DNA of 64,000 nt from contig OX463846.1 of NCBI GenBank assembly GCA_949825065.1, positions 8,017,366-8,081,365 on the forward strand, read 5' to 3'. This stretch comes from Odontocerum albicorne (lineage: Eukaryota; Arthropoda; Insecta; Trichoptera; Odontoceridae). The notes under the pieces were generated by a model that made no database searches, was not told where the DNA came from, and worked only from the letters and a program-made list of their open reading frames with translations. Made by a program: the position numbers and the translations under genes. Of this stretch, positions 54,291 to 64,000 are shown piece after piece. Numbering within the stretch: position 1 is the stretch's first letter; each line of letters opens with the position of its first letter.

Positions 54291-54409
54291 TAAATGAAAA
54301 TGTGTTATGTTCTCTACATATTTTCAACGAAGGGAAAAAATGGATAGAACATGATAGGCCTACCCCACCATGTTTTAATTTTATTATTTTTATGAATTAA
54401 AATCATCTT

Positions 54410-54560
54410 ATTAACTAGGTCAAGAAGGTGGCCTAGTCGATAGACGATTGACTGTAACCCGGAGATTTCGGTTTTGATCCCGATAGAACCCGAAAAAAGG
54501 GTCTTAGTATGTTTAAAAACTTAGTCTAGTATAAAACTCGTGCATACTAGACGTGTGTAA
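54410..54560 (+). repeat. tRNA-derived SINE-like copy, degenerate
   Basis: GGTGGCCTAGTCGATAGACG and TCGGTTTTGATCCCGATAG have A/B-box layout and spacing. The linker and tail differ from SINE-1. Confidence 0.45.
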
Positions 54561-55134
54561 GTATTATTACATTATGATGTGTAGTAGTATCGTTAAAATG
54601 TGCCATAGAAAACTGCGAGTTTCTAGTTTATTTTAGTAGTTTTTAACCTGAAAGCTCGATTAAAGGAAACGGAGACTTTATTGTCCCCTGGCCACACCAT
54701 CGAAATTTCCTTATCACCTACAAAAATATATTGAAGGGTACTATGCAAAGGAATAGATACATTTAAACATATTTCTTATACTAGAGTATTTAGAAGGTGG
54801 CGAATAATTTCATGTTTAAATTGAATAAACATTCAATTCGTGCTTCTTGCAAATAGCTCATTGAAAACTGCCAACTAAATCGGAGTGGTAAAACGAGTAA
54901 TTCATGATTTCAGCCATAAATTGTGTCGTGAAATAGGTTCTCGGTTAGCCCGGTGGAAGAGGCTTGTATGGCATTCCTCCGTTATTAATTACATATTCCA
55001 GAAACGTCCTCCGTGCAGCGGAAGTTAAAGGATTCGGGCCAAGCAGACGGCCATTTTGTATTCCGAATTCATTTCCGGTCGAATTTGATCCAATAGTATA
55101 TTCTAACCGATTGTGGATAAAGACTGTAGTGCTT
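54561..55134. other. Stretch with a less AT-rich block at 54930-55110
   Basis: The block contains a 66-codon plus frame (54964-55164; RAAEVKGFGPSRRPF) with no recognised domain. Single copy in this window. Confidence 0.35.
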
Positions 55135-56045
55135 ATTTCAATACGTTATTACGATATTCACTAGAATAAATTTTTTTCACAAGCGAGGTTTATAAATAAA
55201 AAAATATGACCCCCCGACGGTATAAATTTTTGTAAGGTTGTGTTGCATTGCATAAAACTTTGTAAGGTTGTGTTGTATTGCATAACACTTTGCAAGGTTG
55301 TGTTGTATTGCATAACACTTTGTAAGGTTGTGTTGAATTGCATAACACTTTGTAAGGTTGTGTTGTATTGCGTAACACTTTGTAAGGTTGTGTTGTATTG
55401 CTTAACACTTTGTATGTATATAATCAAGTGGTTTTATTTCTAACATAAACTCTTCTTCTTAATTCAATGTGTTATTACGATATTCACTACAGTAAAATTT
55501 TTTCACAAACGAGGTTTATAAATAAAAAAAAAGATGACCCTCCAACGGTATAAATTTTTGTAAGGTTGTGTTGCATTGCATAACACTTTGTAAGGTTGTG
55601 TTGTATTGCGTAACACTTTGTAAGGTTGTGTTGTATTGCATAACACTTTGTATGTATATAATCAAGTGGTTTTATTTCTAACATAAACTCTTCTTCTTAA
55701 TTCAATGTGTTATTACGATATTCACTACAATCAATTTTTTTCACAAACGAGGTTTATAAATAAAAAAAAAGATGACCCTCCAACGGTATAAATTTTTGTA
55801 AGGTTGTGTTGCATTGCATAACACTTTGTAAGGTTGTGTTGTATTGTGTAACACTTTGTAAGGTTGTGTTGTATTGCATAACACTTTGTAAGGTTTTGTT
55901 GTATTGCATAACACTTTGTAAGGTTGTGTTGTATTGCATAACACTTTGTAAGGTTGTGTTGTATTGCGTAACACTTTGTAAAGTTGTGTTGTATTGCATA
56001 ACACTTTGGATGTATATAATCAAGTGGTTTTATTTCTAAGATAAA
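55135..56045. repeat. Nested tandem repeat: 30-bp arrays inside three macro-units
   Basis: Each macro-unit contains TTATTACGATATTCACTA, CGAGGTTTATAAATAAAAA, TATAAATTTTTGTAAGG, a 30-bp array (TAAGGTTGTGTTGTATTG plus CATAACACTT) and TATATAATCAAGTGG. The array has 6, 3 and 7 units in macro-units 1, 2 and 3. Open frames on both strands (for example CNTTQPYKVL repeats) arise from the 30-bp period. Confidence 0.93.
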
Positions 56046-56914
56046 CTCTTCTAATCCACCAGTAAGATATTTAAGAGGGATTTAGTTGAAGTCAGAATGG
56101 GGCCTTTTTAAAATATTGGATAAAAGCAACACCCATACTGGAAGACAGTCGTCCCACCAACTAGGATATAGAGATCGTCGAAATTGGTCAACAATTCATT
56201 CCAATAGGTAATCAAAATACTCGTAATTCAATAATATGTAGTTCACCTTTCCCTTCCTGTGCTAAAAAATCCGCGCGTTCCGGTGCTGTATATTCAATAC
56301 ACACCAATACATGTAAAAATGAGCGATTTAAAATTAGAAAATTTAAAATATTCATAACCAATCACTTAAATTAATTAAATTTGAAGTCAAATGTGATAAA
56401 AATTTTAATTTAACTGCTGAAAACATGAAAAAAAACATCGCCTGACGTTCACAAAACGGGCGAAGCGACCACCTCGAACGAAAGCCCGCGAGCTACTGAA
56501 ACGAGAGAAGCGAGTGAACTGAGATTATATTTCTAACGTTCCCATATACCGAGGTAGAGTGAGAGTGAGACGTGAATAAAGTCGCTTCCTCACCCATAGC
56601 GATATTTTAGAATGAATATACCTACGTCACACACTAGCACAAGTTTGATTGTATTTGTGAATTTATTCCCGATTTTCACGAAATATCTCTGATGTGGCCG
56701 ATAAGTGCTAATTATTAATAATATTATTTTTTCATTCAATGCGTAAATGTTTTACGGAGGAATACTTAAAATCTGAACCCAGTATTTATTATACTCGTAT
56801 TTAAAGAGATATTTAAGTGTTTAGAAGTTAACAATATCAAAGTAAACACCAAATAATTATTGTGGATTATCATCTTAACAGAATTTGATACTGTCCATTT
56901 CGAGTTTGTATTTT
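56046..56914. other. Mostly AT-rich; MITE scrap and one GC-richer block
   Basis: 56258-56300 (TGTGCTAAAAAATCCGCGCG) resembles the left end of the MITE at 56915. 56430-56620 is GC-rich (GGGCGAAGCGACCACC, GTGAATAAAGTCGC) and may be part of an LTR-like repeat. Confidence 0.4.
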
Positions 56915-57154
56915 TTACCAATTGCATTACTGTGCTAAAAAAAATCCGCCAGCCACGATGCTGGACGCTAAGCGCCCAGTAAAAAATGTTTGTTTTAAAT
57001 TAAAATTATACAAAATCTGCTAGGTTATTTTTTGTAATTTGCTATAAAAATCATTTTATTATGTATTAAAACATCGAATAATATAAAATAAGTGTAAAAA
57101 ATGAAAATATAAGTCCTGGTCACTCGCTATCCATCACAGGGCGGCAAGTGTTAA
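56915..57154 (-). mobile_element. Second copy of the TTAA MITE
   Basis: It is the reverse complement of 18088-18310 over most of its length (GTGCTAAAAAAAATCCGCC, GCTGGACGCTAAGCGCCC, CACTCGCTATCCATCACAGG). The right end is GGCAAGTG followed by TTAA. The left end is mutated (TTACCAATTGCATTACTG). It also abuts a LINE-A fragment, at a different site in that element. Confidence 0.65.
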
Positions 57155-57305
57155 TGACCCATTGATTTTGTCTAATATCACTACACGCCGTTCGATATCT
57201 CTCTTACGAGTAACTCTTCCATCATCTGAGAAAATACTTCTCGAATCGTAGAATTCCTCAACTCAAATCTTTCATTATTCACCCATAACGCGTTTTTTTT
57301 TTTAT
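57155..57305 (-). pseudogene. LINE-A fragment beside the MITE
   Basis: The minus frame reads VFSDDGRVTRKRDIERR, then VVILDKINGSL, up to the MITE's TTAA. It matches 24040-24140 and 16690-16790. Confidence 0.65.
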
Positions 57306-57999
57306 TTAAACTTTTCTATCACCATGACAAACAGATAAAAGGTTATTAAAAGTCAATAAAAATACTTATAAAAAAAACCATAAAGATTAGAATCCATAGT
57401 TATATAATAAATCAGCCTAAGTTAACGAGGCTTGGGATATACATCTAGAGGCTGTTGGTGGTGACCCTCACCGTGTTAACACGTGCGCAACAACGGTGCC
57501 AGCTGGCAAAAATTCCCACAGAAATTCCATCTTCCGCCTTCGGTACTCTACCACAAAACATCTGCACATTCACCCTCCACCCTGCAGCCTGCACAACGGT
57601 GCTGCATTACCCAGTTCAGCATTCCAATCGATTGACCCTTGCTATTGAACGATATAAAGGCAAGTATTTGAGGTGCGTCTAAATTTATTAATCTAACATA
57701 AAACGTAAGAAATTTTAACACCGTTATAAATTAATAATTTCCCCAGATTACATTAATATGTGAACATTAAGGGATTAAAATAAAATATAATTTTAACTCA
57801 AATTAACGTTAAAATAAGTTTAACTATAAACAAATATATTTTTTCATAGAAAAACTATTATTGTCGAGAGAAATTGTTTAATTAAAAAAAAAAAATTAAT
57901 TTAGAGATTGGAGTTTTCAAACACACGGAAAGAATCTAAATATGAAATAACAGTGGAATACAAAAAGAGTAAAATAAAAATTTAAATAATGAAAAGAAT
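57306..57999. other. Stretch containing a GC-rich single-copy block at 57440-57685
   Basis: The block holds a 75-codon plus frame (57455-57682; AKIPTEIPSSAFGTLP, then ERYKGKYLRCV) with balanced codons. An AG lies just before it, and GAGGTGCGTC near the end could be a splice donor. I recognise no domain. A host exon is possible but unproven. Confidence 0.35.
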
Positions 58000-58155
58000 T
58001 CCCACCTTGGTGTATGGAAGTGAAACTTGAACTTGACAGGAGAAGAATAAGAGTAAGATTAATGATGAGAATATGTGTGAACTAAGAAAAATTTGTGGGC
58101 GTCAATGTTTGAAAAAAGGTGGAGTAAAGCCATTAAAAATGAGTGTATGAATTAA
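58000..58155 (+). pseudogene. LINE-A scrap
   Basis: A frame reads PTLVYGSET, then KINDENMCELRKICG, corresponding to PTLMYGSETW and RINAVEMRALRRICG of the family. The rest is missing. Confidence 0.6.
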
Positions 58156-58737
58156 ATATTGTAATGTATCCCTACCCATGTTAATGTGCTAATCTTATCA
58201 TATACTCTTATCCACTTCCAATAAATATTATAAGTTATCATGCAAACCAATGTTAAGCTTATCGATGTTAACCATATCTGTACTATGTTATCTATAGCCT
58301 ATAAATATTAGTGTTATCACGTGTATGTCAAACTTAACTCAATGTATTATGTTTAAATTTATCATCTGTCTGAATTATCACACGCTGCGATATACCCAAA
58401 TCCAATAAAGATTTAATATCACTAAATGGAAGTAAGCAGCGAACAATACATTCCAGATAAATCGCCTGATATCGATTTGACCTTAAGGGCATCTATAACA
58501 TACCCGACTAATTCCTTCTTAATCTATCTAATAATCGTGCGTATGATTATCTTTCCTTTAAATAGGACGTCATATCAGAGGCAGAAATCATTATTCTTAA
58601 AGCCACTACGATGTTAACATCATCGTTATTATTACTTCTATAATACTGTTAATGTTATATTGTGCTTCAATGATTGTACAAATAAAATTACACAGTTGAA
58701 ATTCTAAAAGTGTTTTCGTTGCAAAAGGCCATAACAA
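58156..58737. other. AT-rich stretch, nothing recognised
   Basis: 58170-58410 contains mixed TTATC-rich sequence without period. No feature. Confidence 0.45.
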
Positions 58738-59025
58738 GATGTTTTAAGTAAGATGAAGAAAGAAGCTTTAAGATGGTTTGAACATGTAGAAAGAATGAAT
58801 GATGAAATAATGACTAAACGAGTATACAAGTCTGAAAAGTGCAAGGTGTGTACGAAAGAGGTAGACCGAGGAAAACGTGGCTAGATCACATGGACATATG
58901 AATAATACAAGATTGTGCATGACGAGATATTTGAATGTGGAGAAGGTGAAAGTTGTGTACTTGAATAAAAAAGTTTGGAAGTCTGTTTTCTTTGTGTACC
59001 CCACAAGGGACACGGCGTGATAATT
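58738..59025 (+). pseudogene. LINE-A C-terminus, best-preserved motif
   Basis: A frame reads KMKKEALRWFEHVERMNDE, then IMTKRVYKS, and after one shift RGRPRKTWLDHMD. This is the classic RT C-terminal pattern (RWFGHVERM...TK..Y...RGRPRKTW). The terminus TGTGTACCCCACAAGGGAC ends at a LINE-K 3' tail on the opposite strand. Confidence 0.78.
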
Positions 59026-59027
59026 TA

Positions 59028-59640
59028 TTTTATTTTTATTTATTTATTTTTTCAAAACAGGCTTAGCCCAATTACTTTGAAAATACAAGACATTAAAAAA
59101 AAGAAAAATTACATAGAGTAAAAATAAAATAAGTTAAAAAATTATATAAAATAAAAAATAATGCATATGCATACAAACGAGTATATACACACAATCATTT
59201 TATAAATTTTATACACATATATTCACAGTCATTTAGGTATGTTGATGGGTTCTTTCTAACGCGCTTAATCTAAAAAGAAAATTTACTTTTGCTTTTGGTA
59301 ATGTGATATGAAATATGTCAATATCCGAAGCAGTCCCGTTCAGAAGAGTTAAGGCCCTTCCAACAGACATAGCGGCTGGAAGACCCGTTCTTGCGTAAGT
59401 TATTGAGAACAGTGCTTGCCGGCGCAGTCTAGTGTAATTGTTAGGAACATTTAACGCTAATCTTTGTAGTAATGCTGGACAGCTCACAACTCCTCGAACG
59501 AGTTTGACAACGTATACCAGGAGACGCACATCTCTTCTTACGCTCAAGGAGTTATACCCTAGCATGCCCAGCAGGAACTGAGTAGGATAAAGCCATGAAT
59601 AGACACCGAACTCTCTCATATAGAGATATCGTAGATATTT
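59028..59640 (-). pseudogene. LINE-K C-terminus, open, and 3'UTR
   Basis: The minus frame 59233-59619 (128 codons, no internal stop) reads FLLGMLGYNSLSVRRD, then VKLVRGVVSCPALLQRL and RTGLPAAMSVGRALTLLN, ending FLFRLSALERTHQHT. This is the typical LINE ending from the FLxxLGYxSLxxRR box. The 3'UTR is 59030-59232 with the TAGCCCAAT box and TAAA-type tail. Truncated at about 59640. It appears youngest of the five LINE-K pieces in coding condition. Confidence 0.85.
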
Positions 59641-60095
59641 TTATTGCACTTTCTCCACCATGATATATGTATGTTATGAAAACAGCATAGTCGAACACTG
59701 TAGATGGAAAAAATATTATTATTCTCCATATCATATTGGGTATCCACATATATATGCATGAAGTGAATGACTGATGCGAATGTAGAGGGTGTGATGAGGG
59801 GTTGTTAGATTTGATTTTGATGTGGTAGTAGAGATAATGATGCGGTTGGAATAGATTATGAGAAAACTTGCGATTTAAGTATATGTAAGGATGTGAATTC
59901 ACAATCGGAATATTTTATCATTTTTAGAATAAATATATCATGCTTAAGGAACAAAACAACTTCGTTATAGAGTCTAGTTTTTTACACTCCTAAAATCTTT
60001 TTTTTTATGGTGTACTCATCGGTTCATCTTTCCATTAATATCATTTAAATTATCAATTGATTATGTTGACAAATTATCAATTGATCAATTGATTA
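59641..60095. other. AT-rich stretch with a short duplication
   Basis: GATTATGTTGACAAATTATC and ATTGATTATGTTGACATAAT near 60059-60110 are a small direct duplication just left of the inverted-repeat element. Confidence 0.5.
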
Positions 60096-60100
60096 TGTTG

Positions 60101-60415
60101 ACATAATTTGTTGGCAAATAAACTGTAAACATACAGGGTCAACGACCGATGAATAATAATCTTTATTTGTCTACAAGTAGGTATTTTATAGTAGTGAGTG
60201 AATGTGCTCGCGATATATACTTTGTCTCACTCTTGCGCGTGCACTGATTGACGGGTAGGATATTTATTTGCTGAGACATCGAGACGAAACGTAAATACTA
60301 TTTGTGAGTAAACATTGTTGACGTTTCTAGTATGTGACAATTGTAAATAGTTCAGAGTTTGATTCATCGGTCGTTGACCCTGTATGTTTACAGTTTATTT
60401 GCCAACAAATTATGT
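60101..60415. mobile_element. Short element with perfect 54-bp inverted ends and LTR-like core
   Basis: 60101-60154 is repeated inverted at 60362-60415 without a single mismatch (ends ACATAATTTGTTGGC; inner part GGGTCAACGACCGATGAAT). On the minus strand the 207-bp core carries GTATATATCGCGAGCAC, CTATAAAATACC and ACAAATAAAG in promoter-to-polyA order, parallel to the LTR candidate at 42605-42975. TGTTGACA on the left and TGTTTGACA on the right may be target duplications. No coding capacity. Confidence 0.75.
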
Positions 60416-60421
60416 TTGACA

Positions 60422-61314
60422 ATTATTTATTTATTTGACAATTATTTATTTATTTATGGACGTAGGTATCCTACAATCAGTAAATAATATTTAATAAATT
60501 GAGGTTAAATAATATGAAAATTTAAGATATTGAAATTTAGGGTACCGATGATGAATAAAATGTTAACTATCCACAAGACCAGTGACACTGGCAATAGTGC
60601 CTGTAATACGAGCACATATGGTAATGTACGAGTACATCAAGATAAATACGACCAAACAATTCGATAAAATGTCCTAAAGGCTTGTTTGGAAAATCTAGTG
60701 GTATTATTTAAAAGCTTTTTACCTCAAGTTAATGCTTACAATATTATCTAACATAAAAAATATTTTCCACAAAATAAAAATTTTTAGGTCATGATTTACC
60801 CTCAATCACAAATTCATCGCATCAGGTATATTTATTTCCACAATTCCCTTTTCTATATAACGAAATTAGCATCAAGGGAGTGCCAACTCAAGGGCGTACG
60901 TATTGATTGAAAATTGGCAAGAAAGAATATTCACTTAAGATCATGGGGTAATTCTGAAAGTCAAGAGGGACGAGGAGACGAGAAAAAGTGACGTGAGGAG
61001 GATTGAAAAGTTTTGTGATTTATGGCGACAAATTGATGCTGCCTAGGAAGGTGGAGAGGATACGAGAGGATTTATTCGAGCTGGATTTTGATTTTTTTTT
61101 CTCCCAAAGACGGAAACAGGATTACATCTGTTATAGAGAGAGCCGGATCGCTTCTAATATTTTACGTGCTATCTGTTCAATGCTGAAAGATCTCATATGA
61201 TAGTGAAGTCAGATTGCATGGTGTAACTGTTCGATGTTTTATATACGTATGTTAATATACGCCAAAAAAACATATTTTGAAATAATCCTTTCAACTAAAA
61301 AAAGATTTACAAAT
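60422..61314. other. Stretch without recognised feature
   Basis: ATTATTTATTTATTTGACA is duplicated at 60421-60455. 60930-61150 is purine-rich with a 65-codon plus frame (61003-61200) lacking motifs. Confidence 0.45.
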
Positions 61315-61400
61315 AGCAACTCTCGTGACACAGTTGATAAAGTTGACAAGGCGCTTATATTCTCTCCTGGGGGTTATAAGTTACCTTCACAATGGTACAT
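61315..61400 (+). repeat. SINE-1 head scrap
   Basis: CTCGTGACACAGTTGATAAAG and GGCGCTTATATTCTCTCC resemble a decayed SINE-1 head; the B box is lost. Confidence 0.4.
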
Positions 61401-61514
61401 AAAATAACCGTATTTTTATATTTTACTGAATATATTAAAAAAATCTGGTCGGTTGTTTAACATTGTCTTGTAGTATCAAATTTAATACTAAGTTAACGTG
61501 TACTATTAATCTAG

Positions 61515-62110
61515 TATTACATACAAACATACCATCACGCCATTTCCCAGTCAAGGTAGGTAGAAAAGAAAGAGCGCCAGATTATCACATCTGAACACAT
61601 ATATTTCGCCTCTTCTAGATACATGCACCTTCTCATACGACTGCGATTTCTGAGACTTTTCACATTTTCTTCTCTCAAAATATCATTCATTATACCCAAC
61701 AATACTTTATTTCCTTAGTGTTCCTTACCAAGCCTTCTACTCACATTTCCACTGTATATTTGGTTGTTTTATCTTTCTGTAAGCATTCGTTATACGTACA
61801 CAAACCACTTAAAAGTGATCTTCTTTATCTAAAGTCAATATATCAGTTTTACATAAGAGGTGCATGGTCGCGCAGTAATGCACTAGACTTTCGTGCGGAA
61901 GGTCGTCGGTTCGAACCCTGCGCTGTGCTACTCTCCTCGAACGACACAGGCACTTTTTCCGCCTAATTTTCGATGGCATAAGGATACCTATGACTTCGGT
62001 TATATCTATTCTTTAAAAAAATATAAATATTCACATTCATCCTTAATCACTTCAGTATTCCATCATACACTGTCACCCCATGTATTATTCTCAATGCACG
62101 CAGTTCTACA
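61515..62110 (-). pseudogene. LINE-A 3' part split by SINE-2
   Basis: The minus strand 3' end is at about 61520 (ATCACGCCATTTCCCAGTC). The body to 61850 and again from 62025 to about 62110 matches 205-560 and 11715-12450, including ACATTCATCCTTAATC and the ATGCACGCAGTTCTAC block (RALRxx coding region). The SINE splits it. Confidence 0.7.
61857..62022 (+). repeat. SINE-2 inserted in LINE-A
   Basis: TGCATGGTCGCGCAGTAATGC and GGTCGTCGGTTCGAACCC form the head, then CTCGAACGACACAGGCACT and TTCTTTAAAAAAAT. Same layout as 43178 and 48716. Confidence 0.8.
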
Positions 62111-62384
62111 ATTTTTAATCTAAATTCTGCAATTCAGTTTATGTATTTGGGGTAAACCTTTATGAAATATGAAAGAAAATATGTAAATATGTAATTCGTG
62201 CCTCAACTTCTTTGGACTTTCCTTTTATAGCCTGCATTTTAGGTGGTCTGCTCGGATTTCTGATAAATCATGTCAAGATTTCCTCTGCATCTATTCATGA
62301 AATCTCAATATGTGACCGTCTTCAATATATAGTCTGCAGTTAAAATATTGTCAATACTTTAACTCCAGACCATACAATATTCAC

Positions 62385-62460
62385 AAGCTTCGTAACCTTG
62401 TTGATAAAACGCTTGCATTGCATCCAAGATATTTAGGTAAGATTTCTGATTATTACCAAA
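62385..62460 (+). repeat. SINE-1 head scrap
   Basis: CTTCGTAACCTTGTTGATAAA and ACGCTTGCATTGCATCC recall the SINE-1 A-box region; the remainder is lost. Confidence 0.4.
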
Positions 62461-62699
62461 TAATATACTAAAAGTTTAACACCCCAGTTTTGTTCGTCGT
62501 CAAAGGTTATGTTACATTTGTGTTTGCGGAGCAATTTTGCCGACACATTTGACAACAATCTATGAGTTACGTTCCCACTTTAGTGGTTCTAAGCCAGAAG
62601 CTTTAAAAATGGGACCAATGACAATATCGTTTTTAACAACGCTCTTCAACATTATTCATGCGATACAATTAATTATCCACAATAATGATAGATCTGTAA
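62461..62699. other. Short stretch without recognised feature
   Basis: 62500-62600 shows moderate complexity and a 66-codon frame with no motif. Confidence 0.4.
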
Positions 62700-62950
62700 T
62701 TTTTTTAACAAAACACTGTTTATTCCACTTTATGTAACAGTATAATCCTACCGGTTTCAAGGTGTTCACCTCATCATCAGGGGAACACAAACAAGTCTTG
62801 TTTGTGATCCTCTGATGATGAGGTGAAAATGTTGAAACCGACAGGGTTATGCCGTTACATTAAGTGGAATAAACAGTGTTTGATAAAACAAATTGCAATG
62901 TTAAACCTCCACAATATTAAACCTCCACAATGTTAGTGCCTTAACTGTAC
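62700..62950. mobile_element. PLE-end palindrome, nearly complete
   Basis: The left arm (about 62705-62800) and right arm (about 62801-62895) are inverted copies of the PLE end. Landmarks are CACTGTTTATTCCACTTTA, CACCTCATCATCAGGGG and, reversed, CTCTGATGATGAGGTG and AAGTGGAATAAACAGTG. The right flank holds the TTAAACCTCCACAAT block twice, the usual neighbour of PLE ends. Confidence 0.88.
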
Positions 62951-63194
62951 ATAAAATAATGATAAATCTGTTGTGATTCAGAAAACAGTCTTGAAAAATC
63001 AAAGCTTAGATTCTCGAATTCATTTAGATTCAAGTTCCAAGATAGTCAGCACTGGACAAATTTTATAGTGGTGTTTTAGTTGCTTTATAGCTTTTTGGAA
63101 ATTCCTTAAAATAAAAATAAATACAAAAATCGAATAAAATAGCACAAATGTCAAAATTAACCTAATATAGATATTACTGAGCAGGTATTCTTAT
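62951..63194. other. AT-rich spacer
   Basis: Nothing recognised. Confidence 0.45.
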
Positions 63195-63395
63195 CAGTTG
63201 ATCAGTGATTTGTGGTAGGACGCCAGTTTTCCATCCCGGGGTTATGGCCTCGATTCTCGTTGAAACCCCATATATTTTTTTAAATAATTCCAAATGATTT
63301 AAACAAAAGGTCTTTTTAGCATTTCTGTTGATTGGAAAAAGTTGCAACGAGGCAATAAGCCCGCCAGATTATACTGTGTACAACAAATGTGTAAT
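63195..63395 (+). repeat. SINE-1 copy
   Basis: GGTAGGACGCCAGTTTTCC, ATGGCCTCGATTCTCGTTG, a T-run and TTCTGTTGATTGGAAAAAG follow the family order. The tail reads GAGGCAATAAGCCCGCCAG, close to the LINE-J version. Confidence 0.7.
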
Positions 63396-63404
63396 ATTAT
63401 ACAT

Positions 63405-63655
63405 TAAATTATTTATAGATAAGGCATTAACATTGTAGAGATTTTAAAGACATTGTAATTTGTTTTATCAAACATTGTTTATTCCACTTTATGTAACAGT
63501 ATAACCCTGCCGGTATTAATGTTTCATCTCATCAGCAGGGGAGCACAAACAAGTTTTGTCTATGCTCCCCTGATGATGAGGTCAAATCCTTGAAACCGGT
63601 AGGGTTATACCGTTACATAAAGTGGAATAAACAGTGTTTGATAAAATAAATTACA
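63405..63655. mobile_element. PLE-end palindrome with flank
   Basis: The left flank AAGGCATTAACATTGTAG precedes arm 1 (about 63455-63555); arm 2 is about 63556-63655. The centre is ACAAACAAGTTTTGTC. Arm 2 keeps the full hammerhead-like order CTGATGA, GAGG/CCTT, GAAA, CGGTA/TACCG and GTTA. Arm 1 has several substitutions (CATCAGCAGGGG). Confidence 0.87.
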
Positions 63656-64000
63656 AACATTATACATAATATATACCATTGCAATAAGGAATATGAAACT
63701 TTCCAATCTTTGGTTGGCTTTTCAATAAATCATTTTTACACCACAAAATATTTTTTTCAACAAAAACAAAATTGAAATTTCTTTCCGTCGTTTCGGTGCT
63801 GAATTGTGAAAATTTCATTTTTCAGACTTTTCGCAAATGTGTATTAAATAAAGCGATAAATCTGTGGGAGCCATAAAGATATCCATAAATTCCGCTTGCG
63901 CGTATTAGTATGAAACAAGCAGTAGTGTTTTCCTATGTTTCCCAAAAATAATGGGATATTAATCTTTTAGCGCCTCCATTTCCTTTTCTAAAGGTTTTAT
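63656..64000. other. AT-rich stretch to window end
   Basis: No feature recognised. Confidence 0.45.

Noticed and set aside
55161..56039. Repetitive proteins on both strands (VLYCITLCK and CNTTQPYK repeats)
   Set aside because: Both strands are open across the same 30-bp array, which shows that the openness comes from the period and not from coding selection.

Overview
The window is AT-rich eukaryotic nuclear DNA, almost certainly from an arthropod and most likely an insect. The evidence is the element mix: mariner transposases close to the mellifera group, a Penelope-like retroelement (PLE) with a GIY-YIG endonuclease, insect-style LINE C-termini, tRNA-derived SINEs and many minisatellites. 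I cannot name the species. I see no intact host gene. The only long open frame (20309-21583, minus) belongs to a 5'-truncated PLE, and most other open frames are decayed transposons or tandem repeats.

Family labels used below are mine. LINE-A is an abundant non-LTR element; its C-terminus carries motifs such as RGRPRKTW and ends near a serine-alanine-tyrosine-proline-like stretch, and most copies are 3' pieces. LINE-J has a C-terminal VRLWNQ motif and a 3'UTR whose tail is shared with SINE-1. LINE-K has PVGRA and DIDIFHITLPKAKVNF motifs and a TAAA-rich tail. LINE-E, LINE-G and LINE-H are other reverse transcriptase (RT) C-termini. SINE-1 is tRNA-derived with the LINE-J-like tail (about 15 copies). 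SINE-2 is a second tRNA-derived family (3 copies).

Layout. 0-13 kb: LINE-A, LINE-J and LINE-K fragments, SINE-1, a 36-bp and a 126-bp tandem repeat, and AT-rich filler. 13-20 kb: SINE-1, a fold-back mariner keeping only the DNA-binding domain, a mariner C-terminal scrap, LINE-A interrupted by a TTAA-flanked MITE, and a decayed LINE-E. 20-24 kb: two PLE copies. 24-29 kb: LINE-A, LINE-K, a 55-bp repeat, and a mariner inserted in a PLE-derived palindrome. 29.6-31.3 kb: a 32-bp minisatellite. 32.4-33.2 kb: LINE-J. 34-35.9 kb: a 70-bp satellite with eroded flank, then an 18-bp array. 36.9-38.2 kb: the longest LINE RT remnant. 39-45 kb: LINE tails, a deleted Tc1/mariner-like element, a solo-LTR candidate, SINEs. 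45-52 kb: PLE palindromes, duplications, a GC-rich higher-order repeat, and a truncated PLE closed by an inverted terminal repeat. 52-60 kb: LINE tails, a nested 30-bp repeat block, the second MITE. 60-64 kb: a small element with perfect 54-bp inverted ends, SINE-2 nested in LINE-A, and two more PLE palindromes.

The parts interact as a transposon community. SINE-1 probably borrowed the LINE-J machinery through its shared tail. SINE-2, the MITE, a mariner and a LINE scrap have inserted into older LINE-A or PLE sequence. PLE ends, which carry a candidate hammerhead ribozyme, have given rise to a series of about 200-bp palindromes. All calls come from reading the sequence by eye; none was checked by a database search.
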